Below the pieces are notes generated by a model. The model saw nothing but the letters and a program-made list of their open reading frames with translations. It was not told the origin of the DNA and made no database searches. A stretch of 64,000 bases of DNA, taken from positions 186,001 through 250,000 of the forward strand of contig CM031556.1 in the NCBI GenBank assembly GCA_018466975.1, in the 5' to 3' direction. Of this stretch, positions 54,740 through 64,000 are shown piece by piece (position 1 is the stretch's first letter; each line of letters opens with the position of its first letter). This stretch comes from Sparassis latifolia. Its lineage: Eukaryota > Basidiomycota > Agaricomycetes > Polyporales > Sparassidaceae. The position numbers and the translations under genes are program-made.

Positions 54740-57700
54740 TCACGGACGCGCCTTGATGCCGCTGACGATGAGGCTCTGATAGGAACATCGGGATGCGTTA
54801 AAACCTACACTGCTCCAGCGTAAAGGTCTGAACGTACTTTGTATGCCTGCACATCGCCCTTGAACTTAGACACAGATCCATCGCCGCACACCCACAACTG
54901 TAAGAGATGTTAATCAACCAGGGAATATAGTGCATAAGACAGAAAACACCGACCTCCCTGGCTACAGTAGTGATAAAGCGTTCGTCGTGAGAGATGATGA
55001 TAACTCCACCGTTCCACGAGGACAGTGCGGCCATCAGCGCGTCAAGGCCCTTTCAAGGAAATAGTTGGTACTGAAGAACACTAGGGCTAAGATGGCATCA
55101 ACAGCCTACCTCGATATCCAAGTGGTTAGTAGGCTGTTAGAAGAGCAGGTATAAACACAGATGAACCAGCGCAGACGCGATTTACTCGCCTCATCCAGTA
55201 ACAACACATGTGCTCTCTGCAATGATAGTACAGCGAAAGCCACGCGCGATTTCTGACCTCCACTCAGCGTACCAATGAGTTGCAGTCTAATACCATGATT
55301 CATGTCAAGGAATGCGGTTTGCCGAGTCGCGATCAGTCAAGTGCGCACCCAGTCATACCGCTAATTTGAAAGTTTCCCAAGTGCGAGCGATATTCCTGCT
55401 CCGTCTTCCCCGGAAACTTTGACGCAAGGAACTGAACGGGGGTCATGGTGGGTATCAAGGTGTCGACATGATGCTGGGCGAAGTAGCCGCTGTGGATATG
55501 GATCAGATCATCTATGGACGTAAAATAAATACTGAAACGCGTACACTCTCAGCCGGCCGTTCTGGCTTACATGTCCAGAAAGCGGCTTCAACTCTCCCGT
55601 CAACAGCTTGATCCTAAAGCGCTTTTCAGTCGTCCGACAACCGCTGTAAGAGTGAACACTCACAATGTAGATTTTCCGGCGCCGTTGGGGCCCACTATCG
55701 CTATCCGCGATTCAAGATCAACGTTGATGTTGATGTTCCTGAGGATGATTTTATCTGGCGTGTATCCAAACGTGACCTCGTTCAAGAGAAGAATTGGCGG
55801 CGAGATCTTCTCTATCTCAGGGAACTTGAACGTTTCGGTCTCTTCTACCTCTGGCGGATGCAACTCAGGCAGCTGCAGTACGCACAGGAATCAACAGGCT
55901 GACTCAGAGAAAACACGGTAGCTACACACTTTCTCGAGGATTTTAATCTTCGACTGCGCCTGCGCAGCCCGGTTCGCGTTGTATCGCCACCGGTCAATGA
56001 ATGCCTGCAGATGCTTGCGGTACTCCATCTGTGTCTCGTACTCCTTCTGCAAGTTGCGATCGCGCTCCGACTTCGTTGAGTAGAATTGCGTGAAGTTGCT
56101 GCAACAGTGCATGAATAACCAACAGTATCAAGAAAAATCACAGCTACCTTACCCTTTGTAGTAGTCGAGACGTCCAGAATGTTGGTGGACAATATCCGTC
56201 GCGACGGCGTCCCTAAGCAAGCGGTGAGATCATTGACATGACCCAGCATTACCTGACTCACAGGAACGCACGGTCGTGTGAGCTATTAGAAAAAACCGTG
56301 AGTAACAGCGCACGGACGGATCTCAATGACCACTTACACGACAAGCAGTGTCCCCGTCCATGTTTGCAAGTAGTCCTCGAGCCATGCGAGAGCATTCAAG
56401 TCGACTACGGAAGAACTCAGCATCAAGACCCATGTCAGGGAAAGTGAACAGCTCACTGTGATTTGAAGGCTCATCCAACAGTAACAGTGCAGGCTGTAAT
56501 TCAATGAGTACAGTGGGCCAAACACCGAGCAAAACAAATACTAACCTTGACGAACAGTGCCCTAGCCAAAGCTAACCTCATCCTCCAACCACCACTGAAC
56601 GATTTGGTCGGTCTCGACTGATCGGCTTCACTGAAACCCAGACCTACACAAGAAATGGGCATCTGCGCACAGAATAATTCTGACCACGACGCTTACCAGC
56701 AAGCAACGCAGCTGCCCTTGCAGGTCCGCTTTCGGCCTCCATCTCTGCAAGGCGCGCATGTACCTCGGCGAGACGCGTCTGGGCCTCTTCCCGCGCGTCT
56801 TCAAACCGCTTGTCGTCGCCCTCACCGTCGAGCTCTGCTAACTTAGCGTTCAACACGGCTTCCTCGCGCAAGAGGGTGTCTCGCCAGACATCAGCCTTCA
56901 AGACAGAGTCCAGCGCAGTAGTGTCATCGCCAATAATCTGGCAACAACGCATATAAAATCCAGAGTGAGATCCAGGTGAGATTGACACCGACCTCCTGCT
57001 CAACGAACAATATTGTGATGTGGGGCGGGATAGGTACCTCGCGTATCGCGATGTGCCGCAGCAATGTCGACTTTCCGACACCATTGCGACCAATAAGGCC
57101 ATACCTGCGTCCATGTGCAAGGGTGAGCGACGCGCCCGACCTATATTGTACACGTCAACGACAAATATGCTGCCAGACAACAATGCGGACGCACAGAATA
57201 CGGTTGGACCCGAAATTGACGTCAATAGATGGCAGGTGGATGTCCTTCGACTTGTTCTTGGACGCCGTGGCTGCGTCAAGGGGATTGATCTTCATGAACA
57301 TTTCTTCGTAGGTTTGCTATGTAGAGGATATTAGATGCAAGACTGGTAAAATAATGATGAAAAAAAACCTGTTTCCTGTGCTGGTCCAGAAGTTTTGAAC
57401 CTTCATAGAGATTTCTCTTGGAACGTTTCTCTATCTTGGCCTGTTTAATCCGAACACTGTCAGTACGATGAAAGTCTCAGTGCTAAGACGAACCAACCTT
57501 TAGCTTGGCCTCTTGCTTCTCCAGCTTCTTTACATCCACTCGAGAGGCCCTGAAAATACTCGTTTAATTCCAATTCTTAAATCCGTGAACCCAATATTGC
57601 TTACTTCCCCTTGTTGATGCTCTCCAAATCCACTCCTTCCGCAAAAGCAATAGTGTTGCTCATCACGGCCGTCTTGCTTAAGTCCATTATTCTATCCAGC

Positions 57701-57996
57701 CGTACCAGTTTCGTGTCCTTTCCAGCCTTGTTCCTCTGATCTCTCTTGCTGAGCGGCTCAGCCAGCATCTTCGCCAGAGTCTGCATCAACTTGTCCAGCG
57801 CGGGCACCCGTGCTTTGCGAAAGGACGAAGGAACAGCCGACTCAAGGATATTCCGAGTAATGTTGAGCACATCCTCATCTTCTGCGGCATCGTCGAGATC
57901 GAGGAGGTAGCCAGAGATGTATTGGACAATTATCTCCTCCGTTCCGGGAAGATTTGTGCGGATCTCTTCAGCAATGTCTTCAGAAAAGACGTTCAT
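54740..57996 (-). CDS. ABCF ATPase, GCN20/ABCF3-like
   Basis: A soluble twin-cassette ATPase without membrane segments. The N-terminal domain ([34 protein letters not shown]) is the type that in yeast Gcn20 binds Gcn1 for activation of the Gcn2 kinase. Cassette 1 has Walker [10 protein letters not shown], signature [16 protein letters not shown] and Walker [13 protein letters not shown]. The linker reads [17 protein letters not shown] and [14 protein letters not shown]. Cassette 2 has [30 protein letters not shown] and ISHDERFI, and the protein ends [11 protein letters not shown]. All catalytic parts are intact. At least ten introns; the PSNHLD codons are split by an intron near 56450-56490. 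The predicted role is translational control on ribosomes under amino-acid stress. Confidence 0.93.
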
Positions 57997-58479
57997 CGCT
58001 GTTTGTTGTGTCTATTCTAGTCCGTTATTTTAGAATGCCCGCAAGCAACCCCAAGCTGGACGAATAGATGGAAAAACAGGCAGGGAGGAACTTGGGGTGT
58101 ATTTAAAAAGTCGGCGAGCACGTGATGGCACCAGAAAGCCGACTATCTCGGAATGACTCAATCGGCGCTTGTCCTCACACTCGAGTTTTCCAAGTACTTT
58201 CGGCGACGAAAAGGACACAGGTAGTCTGTCACTTCGTACAGCTCGTGCAATTCCTAAGACAATTCTTCTCACACCGTGACAGGGTGCGCCATCAGTTTTG
58301 GACTTGGAATTTTACGGTCGAGCTTTCAGCGTCATTCTAAATCACAGACTAGTGTTTGCAATACTTCTTGTGACGCTTTTCGCAGGTTTTTTTTCCTGAT
58401 ATTCATTCGCTCTCAGCAGCGGAGTGTATTTTTTTCACGGATATTGGGGACGATTAAAGGTCTCATCGACTGGAATTGA
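57997..58479. other. ABCF upstream region
   Basis: This is the promoter region of the ABCF gene. No other gene is supported. Confidence 0.4.
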
Positions 58480-59032
58480 AGTATTTGCTGGATTATCCGC
58501 GGTTCAGTGACTTTCTCCATGCGTTGGAGGCCTGTCCCCATCTTGAAACGTCGAAGTAGTAACTCATGCAGCATCTGGGACAACTCATTATTTTCCTCGT
58601 ACGGCTCAAAGTGTGTCGCTACCACAACTCGCTTGTCCCCACTCAAATGGGCGATGGATCTATCCTGTCCTTAGTCTAGTCTGGTCCAATGCTCGAAGGC
58701 CTTTTCTTCATCCTTGTTCTTAAATTGACCGTCTTCGATGAGCCCATTGAAAGCCGCTTGAAGGACCGGATTGATTTAAACGCTTTTGTTTTGCGCGAGT
58801 TCCTCCGTTGGAACACCTCGAAGTCAAAGGTCGATGGCATGATAGCATCATGACGCTCTTCATAGCTCTTGGCTCAAGTGCAGCCACCAAGGATGTCATA
58901 CTGTGTCCTTGCTTGCAGACGCTGGTCCTGGAAGGGCATCATGACGGACTCACGAGGAAGCTTGTGCTGTCGGTCGTTCCGAGACATGCCCGTCAGCAGG
59001 AGCTCAGACCAGGGTCTTGGTTGACATATTAA
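58480..59032 (+). pseudogene. Relic of an F-box/LRR gene (3' part)
   Basis: A frame near 58489 reads YPRFSDFLHALEACPHLET, which matches the LLQGLAACPCLERL segment of the F-box protein at 41450-43102. Further on (58808-59032) EHLEVKGRWHDSIMTLFIAL and CPCLQTLVLEGHHDGLTRKL match EHLEVRGRDDVELLFEAL and CPHLKTLSVGVCSRQRARKM. No F-box, no continuous frame and no start are present. It is a truncated, decayed copy. Confidence 0.65.
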
Positions 59033-59055
59033 TGACCTATGAATGATGTATGTAG

Positions 59056-59493
59056 TACTGTAGCGAAACGACCTTAGGTTCACGGGGTGTGACCCGTGAC
59101 ATGCTGGCTTGACTTAGTTCACAGTTCACAAGTCAGTGTGACATGGGACACTAGTTCAGTTCACTGGCGCCGCAGGCGCCCGTAGAGGTTGGAAGTCGGA
59201 TTTCCCTCAAGCTTGATGGCTCATTATACAACCAGACTGTACAGTAGTACAAGCCACAGTGATTCTGAGCATGCACTATATTGCATGTAAAGGCTCACAC
59301 ATTCGGGTCAGCCGTGTCAGAGTCACTCAGAACGGCACGCTACAGATAAGCGCCCGCAAACGAATATTTAGCGCTCGTGACCATTCTGTTGAGCCGCCAG
59401 TTCATAATTATCTGTGACCCGCAAGCGCCCAAATAGGTTCAGTTCACAAGGGCTGTGACCCGTGACTGAACCTAAGGTCGTTTCGCTACAGTA
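59056..59493. mobile_element. MITE with 25-bp terminal inverted repeats and TA duplication
   Basis: The 434-bp element (59058-59491) has perfect 25-bp terminal inverted repeats beginning CTGTAGCGAAACGACCTTAG and ending with GTTCA. TA dinucleotides flank both ends (59056-59057 and 59492-59493), as expected for Tc1/mariner-superfamily insertions. Subterminal motifs GTGTGACCCGTGAC, GTTCACAAG and GCGCCC(A/G) recur in both halves and in both orientations. It has no coding capacity and is therefore non-autonomous. Confidence 0.85.
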
Positions 59494-60060
59494 TGTTGAA
59501 AAGCGAACTTGAACTTAGTGGATAGAACTTAAGCGCAACTACTTATTCATATAGCTAAAATCCCGAGGGCCTGGTAAAGAAGCGCGAGATCGGCGTGATC
59601 TAATCTTATCGAGTCATTCCGTGATCCCCACGGCTTGTCTGCAACCTTGTCCACGGGCAATTCCGCTCCCAGGCTAGTCACAGTCTCACTCGAAAATCTA
59701 ACACCGGAGAGCGCGTTGGCAAGCAAACTCCTTTGGTAGGGTAGAAACCAGAGGCCTTGCATTGATCTTTTCCGGTGCAGGATTGCATTTGTGCGCTCCG
59801 ATCTGTCATTGCTGCTCTGCGCTCCAAGACATCCGGAAGTATTCGAAGCTGTGAGTGTTCTTGCGCCGGCGTGAATACTTCTCACAGCATCGTAGGATCG
59901 ATAGGAACCGGTGCACAACTATTCTTAGTAGTCACACCCCTTTCCCTACACATCTTCCTCGATCTCAGCCAAGTCCTCATAATACTAGTGCGTACCTCTG
60001 CCTGTTGTGCATTGCGTCCTCTACAGGGCATGCCATCGCAGGACACATAATTCAGAAACC
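59494..60060. other. Chorismate synthase upstream region
   Basis: No gene is supported. This is the region between the MITE and the chorismate synthase start and should contain that gene's promoter. Confidence 0.4.
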
Positions 60061-61599
60061 ATGTCCACCTTTGGCACTCTCTTCCGAGTGACCACCTACG
60101 GAGAGTCTCACTGTGCATCCGTCGGAGCAATCATTGACGGCTGTCCACCTGTACGTCTAGCTTCTCATTCCATTTCTAGTGCGGTGACTCATCTCTACGT
60201 CAGGGTCTACCCCTAGAAGCCAAGGATGTGCAGGTACAGCTGAGTCGGAGAAGGCCAGGTCAGAGCAACCTCACCACTCCCGTAAGTAATTGTACGTCTG
60301 GCGTATTGCTCGAGATATTCACACCTATAGTAGCGGGATGAGAAGGATTTGGTGCAGCTGCAGTCGGGGATCGAGCACGGCATTACGCTAGGAACGCCCA
60401 TCGGGCTGCTTGTTCGGAACGAGGACCAGAGGCCGAAAGATTATTCTGAGGTGAGCGCTATAGGCTCTCTAAGGTCGCAGTGACGGTGACAAAATACACC
60501 CATACAGACAGATCTGTACCCTCGTCCGAGCCACGCAGACTGGACGTACCTCGAGAAGTACGGCGTGAAGGCGAGCAGCGGCGGAGGCAGAAGCAGCGCG
60601 AGAGAGACCATCGGTAAACTCGTTAACTTCCCTCTCAATTATTGTGTCCAACAACTGCTCTTCCAGGTCGCGTCGCTGCGGGCGCAATCGCTGAGAAGTA
60701 CCTCAAAGTCGCGTACGGCGTCGAGATCGTCGCGTTCGTCTCATCCGTTGGGAAAATCCATATTCCTTCCGCGGCAGTTTCTCCCTCGAATGAAGATGAC
60801 GACACGACAGCAGAGGCGCTGAGCCCCGAGTTCCGCCAGCTCTTGAGAACTGTGACGCGAGCACAGGTCGACGCGCATCCGACGCGCTGTCCGCATCCCC
60901 AGACCGCAGAGCGCATGACACAGGTACTAACATTGCTCTCCCTCTCGTACTCTGCTGACTCCCCCTGCCCCACAGCGTATCATCCGCGCAAAGGACGCGC
61001 TCGACTCGATCGGCGGGACGGTGACGTGCGTAATCCGGAGGGTGCCCTCGGGGCTGGGCGAACCCGTGTTCAACAAGCTGGAGGCGACGCTTGCGCACGC
61101 GATGCTGTCCATCCCCGCTACGAAGGCATTCGAGATCGGCTCCGGCTTCCGCGGAACGGAGGTACCAGGGAGCAGGCACAACGACCCGTTCGAACGGCGA
61201 GCAGACGGCTCTCTGGGAACGAAGACGAACTGGAGCGGCGGCATCCAGGGCGGGATTTCGAACGGGGAGGATATCTACTTCAGGTGGGTACTGTGTGGCT
61301 CGTGCAGATGCGTGGGGGCTAACTCGCTCGGGCACGCTAGGGTGGGGTTTAAGCCTCCCGCGACGATCTCGCAGGCACAGCAGACGGCACAGTATGATGG
61401 CACTCTAGGCACGCTGGAAGCGAGGGGCCGGCATGACCCGTGTGTAGTGCCTCGTGCAGTGCCCATCGTCGAGTCCATGGCGGCGATCGTCATCCTCGAC
61501 CAGCTGCTCATCCAGAATGCGCGCAGAACAGCTGCGGCGCTCCTCCCGCCCATCACGACGCTTCCGCCAACCATGGTCAAGCCACCAGAGTCCGACTAA
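60061..61599 (+). CDS. ARO2: Chorismate synthase
   Basis: The last enzyme of the shikimate pathway converts 5-enolpyruvylshikimate-3-phosphate to chorismate using reduced FMN; in fungi it also reduces its own flavin. Start [20 protein letters not shown]. Signature segments: [20 protein letters not shown] (motif 1), [74 protein letters not shown] (motif 2), [60 protein letters not shown] (motif 3) and [20 protein letters not shown]. Seven or so introns, including one near 61284-61340 between DIYFR and VGFKPP. All motifs are intact; the length of about 410 residues is slightly above the yeast enzyme. Cytosolic. Confidence 0.96.
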
Positions 61600-61801
61600 A
61601 ACACGAAACAAGGACAGACGATCTAACCTGCTCAACCAGGGCTCGAGGAGGGGTATTTATCTCACAGATTATGTATCAAATATCCTATGTGTACCCGTGC
61701 ACCTATAGAAGTAGAGATGGGAGATACATGGCGCAACCAAGCAAAGCGATGACAGGCAGCACTGACACGAGAGATAGGTATGCAGATCGTCGCAGGTATC
61801 G

Positions 61802-62780
61802 TTACTCCTCATACTCGGAGTCTTCAGAGCAGTAGAAGCAACACACGACGGGTTCAAGATGCCACCACCACCACTGCACGCGCGACATGGACATAAGTGC
61901 AAACGCAGAAACGGAGACTGCACAATACTCACATGCGGATTGAGTATCCTCATCGGCCATGTCCCGAACTCTGAGTCCTGCTCCCTTTTGACGCGTGATT
62001 CCCTCTCTTGCGAGTCCTCCTCTTCATCTTCCCTAACATCGTCGTCGTCATATGGTGGGCGCCGCCGTGAATGTACTAGAGGAGTCCGCTCATTTACACG
62101 TCCCGCACCTACACCTACGCGCGTCTGTGTCCCATGCGAATGTCCGTTCGGCGTTCCATGCGCCGAGGGAATACCGCGCCTCTGCCAGCCTCCCGCACTG
62201 GCATACGCACTGAGGCGCTTCCCAAGCGGGCCCCACCCAGTATTCTCGTCCGCCTGATATCGCAGTGGCGCAGATATCGACGAGGACGGGGAGTCTGAGG
62301 CAGACGAGGGTGTAGAGGTACCGTTCACAGCACTCATACTGTTCCGATGCCGGTGCACTCCCGAAGTGATGCGCACGCGCGACCGAAAGCGGACGCGAGG
62401 GACCGGGCGCACAGGTGGGGGCTCAGATGGGCTCCTGTAGCCATCCGCGTTGGAATCGTGGTCATGCGCGGGTTCGTCTGAGGGAATGATAATGACGGAG
62501 GAGGGAGTCTGCGAGCGCGGCGAAGGGTCGTCGTCGATGAGGTGAAGCGCGTTCCCGGGCGTGATGCATGGCTTCGGAGAGAGTCTTCAATAGAGAGCTT
62601 GCCGTCGTAGAATATATCCATGTCGTCGGACTCGAGGTCGACGGTTATACGCGGGCGCATCCTGGGCTCGCGGGTGCTGGGGCTCTGATCGCCGGGGACG
62701 TCGTCTTCGGTGTGAAGTACAAGCCTTGGAGGCTGACGCTCGCCGTCCGTCACCTCATGCTGGCCCTCGTCTGACCTACA
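61802..62780 (-). CDS. Low-complexity hypothetical protein
   Basis: The reading frame from about 62570 gives ITPGNALHLIDDDPSPRSQT, RFRSRVRITSGVHRHRNS, DENTGWGPLGKRLSAYASAG, GRVNERTPLVHSRRRPPY and REDEEEDSQERESRVKREQD. It then splices (donor after RILNPH, acceptor CGTGCAG) to WWWHLEPVVCCFYCSEDSEY and EE before the stop at 61802. The mix of Ser/Pro/Arg disorder and a sensible final exon supports a real gene. Upstream, another frame reads MRPRITVDLESDDMDIFYDG, but it joins the main frame near 62580 without a consensus intron. Start and first exon are therefore unresolved. No family is recognised. Confidence 0.5.
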
Positions 62781-62789
62781 GTTGACTGT

Positions 62790-64000
62790 ATGTCCGTTCT
62801 GTGCGTGTCTCGTGTTGTCTCCTGAACGTGGCAATTTAATATTGAAACAACCGTGTGTAAAGTGGAGATAAGGAATGAGATCAGTGATTAATATTGCACG
62901 CACCTAGTAGCGTGGACGAAAGCTCGGAGATATTTGGTTGAGAATAGGGTTGTTGGGGGGCGGTTGCTGCCTCAGTCTTCGACGGTCCGCCATCCATGAG
63001 TCGGTCATGAACATGGCAGGTCAGCGCCGTGAATATTTGTCGAAATGTGAAGTCGGATAAGAGGCCAGGGCTAGGTCAGCTGCACCATTAACCCCGTATC
63101 TAGATGCCGTGCTACTGCTACCGCTCTACTGCCACTCGGGCTATCGGACAAATCAGGCTTTTCAGCTTTCTACCAAGAGTGCCAGGCACTCAAGATGCAG
63201 ACTCAGATGACTCAAGCACCTCTTCTCGATGCCCAACATAGGACTACGCCGGTCTCTGGTGAGTTTGCGAAATACTGTACATGTGCGGTTGCTGTGGCCA
63301 TGTCTGTTCTTCATGAAGAGGCCAAATCAATGACGCCTGGAGAGCCTGTGCCGCCGTATAGCTCTGAGGCCGCATCCGCCACCCTGGACGCTGATGAAGT
63401 CGCCAAAAGGCGCAATCCGTGCCAAGAGTGACTTCAAGGGCGCCATACCTATGGCATTCGGCACCATGTCTCTTCTCTCATCCTAGCGCCAGAGTTTGTG
63501 TGCTGCCAGTCGATTACGGTGTTCTCCCAAGCGTACGACGACACCGATGTGTTTGAAAACCCTTGGTGCTGGGACTCAAAGCTCTATTGTTGCGATGGAA
63601 TCCCTTAACAATGCGGCCGTCAAGACTGGGGTGCAAGGTCCGGACTTTCTCTCCATGGATGTCGTGTCTCCGACTTCATTCCCCCTCAGGCAATAGCCCG
63701 CGATAACGAATGGGAGATCTGGGACGCTACTGCGGGGATCAGTACCCCGAAGATTTTGTGCTTATGCGTTGGTTTGTACACTGTTCACAATCGGACGATT
63801 CGGACCTGCTATTTTTGTGGAAAACAGAACCTCGATAGAAATGAGTCTCCTCCATGCAGCTTGATCCTGCGGTATCACTGTACACAAGTTATCCTTCCTC
63901 TCCACTTCCTTCCAGCTATCTCCCGATTGTGTGAATGCTTACAAAGTTACACCGCAGGGGCTTCAATCAGCAACGTTGTTTTCTGTACTGTACATCGTAG
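62790..64000. other. Right-edge stretch without a confirmed gene
   Basis: No complete gene is supported. A short plus-strand frame at about 63487-63609, just after a good acceptor (CATCCTAG), reads VCCQSITVFSQAYDDTDVFE, then NPWCWDSKLYCCDGIP and a stop, and could be a last exon. Neighbouring frames do not join convincingly. Confidence 0.35.

Noticed and set aside
60703..61335. Minus-strand 210-codon frame
   Set aside because: It lies antisense to chorismate synthase, whose motifs are intact.
63732..63744. Similarity of GCGGGGATCAGTA to the first bases of the window
   Set aside because: Thirteen bases only; no extension, so chance is sufficient.

Overview
The window is nuclear DNA from a filamentous basidiomycete, most likely an Agaricomycete, possibly Polyporales. 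Genes have many short introns (about 50-70 bp, GT..AG). Protein types typical of this group are present: F-box/LRR proteins in multiple copies, and a decayed member of an unannotated basidiomycete family. The retroelements are also fungal in style. No RNA gene, CRISPR array or prokaryotic operon was found. Gene models were built by hand from reading frames and splice sites, so internal exon edges are approximate unless a position is stated.

Left third (1-13200): gene-poor, repeat-rich DNA. It starts with GC-rich sequence carrying a degenerate tandem array (about 1936-3340) and a smaller duplicated block (4640-5030). Next come a solo LTR with a 5-bp target duplication (6646-6864), a large fold-back hairpin (7995-8164), and a complete, young, non-autonomous Ty1/copia-type element on the minus strand (8358-11028). 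That element has near-identical LTRs, a 5-bp target duplication, a polypurine tract and a primer site matching the anticodon arm of initiator tRNA-Met. Two halves of another dispersed sequence occur on both sides of it.

Middle (13200-33300): mostly housekeeping genes. They are an NAD(P)-dependent aldehyde dehydrogenase, a NAT9-type acetyltransferase with a 16-nt micro-exon, an F-box/LRR protein, the spliceosomal protein MFAP1 with an added zinc knuckle and RS tail, and a PARP2-like ADP-ribosyltransferase. They continue with the proteasome assembly factor UMP1 (coding first exon is only the ATG), a dienoyl-CoA isomerase ending in PKL, a small tail-anchored TOM6-like protein, a pseudogene with two frameshifts, a small tyrosine/dual-specificity phosphatase and an SRPK-type kinase.

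Right part (33300-64000): a SAP30-like Sin3-binding protein, a C-rich minisatellite, an inverted pair of dispersed repeats, mitochondrial ribosomal protein mL38, the NatC subunit NAA38, an F-box gene with a decayed tandem copy, and a Sel1-repeat protein. Then come DNA topoisomerase II, the ABCF protein GCN20/ABCF3, an F-box relic, a TA-flanked 434-bp MITE, chorismate synthase and a low-complexity hypothetical protein.

The genes form no single pathway. They are mainly conserved core functions (translation, proteasome assembly, chromatin, splicing, aromatic amino acids) separated by mobile-element debris. No clearly new multi-gene system was seen. The most noteworthy items are the intact non-autonomous copia element, the fold-back element, the MITE, and the unusual exons in NAT9 and UMP1.
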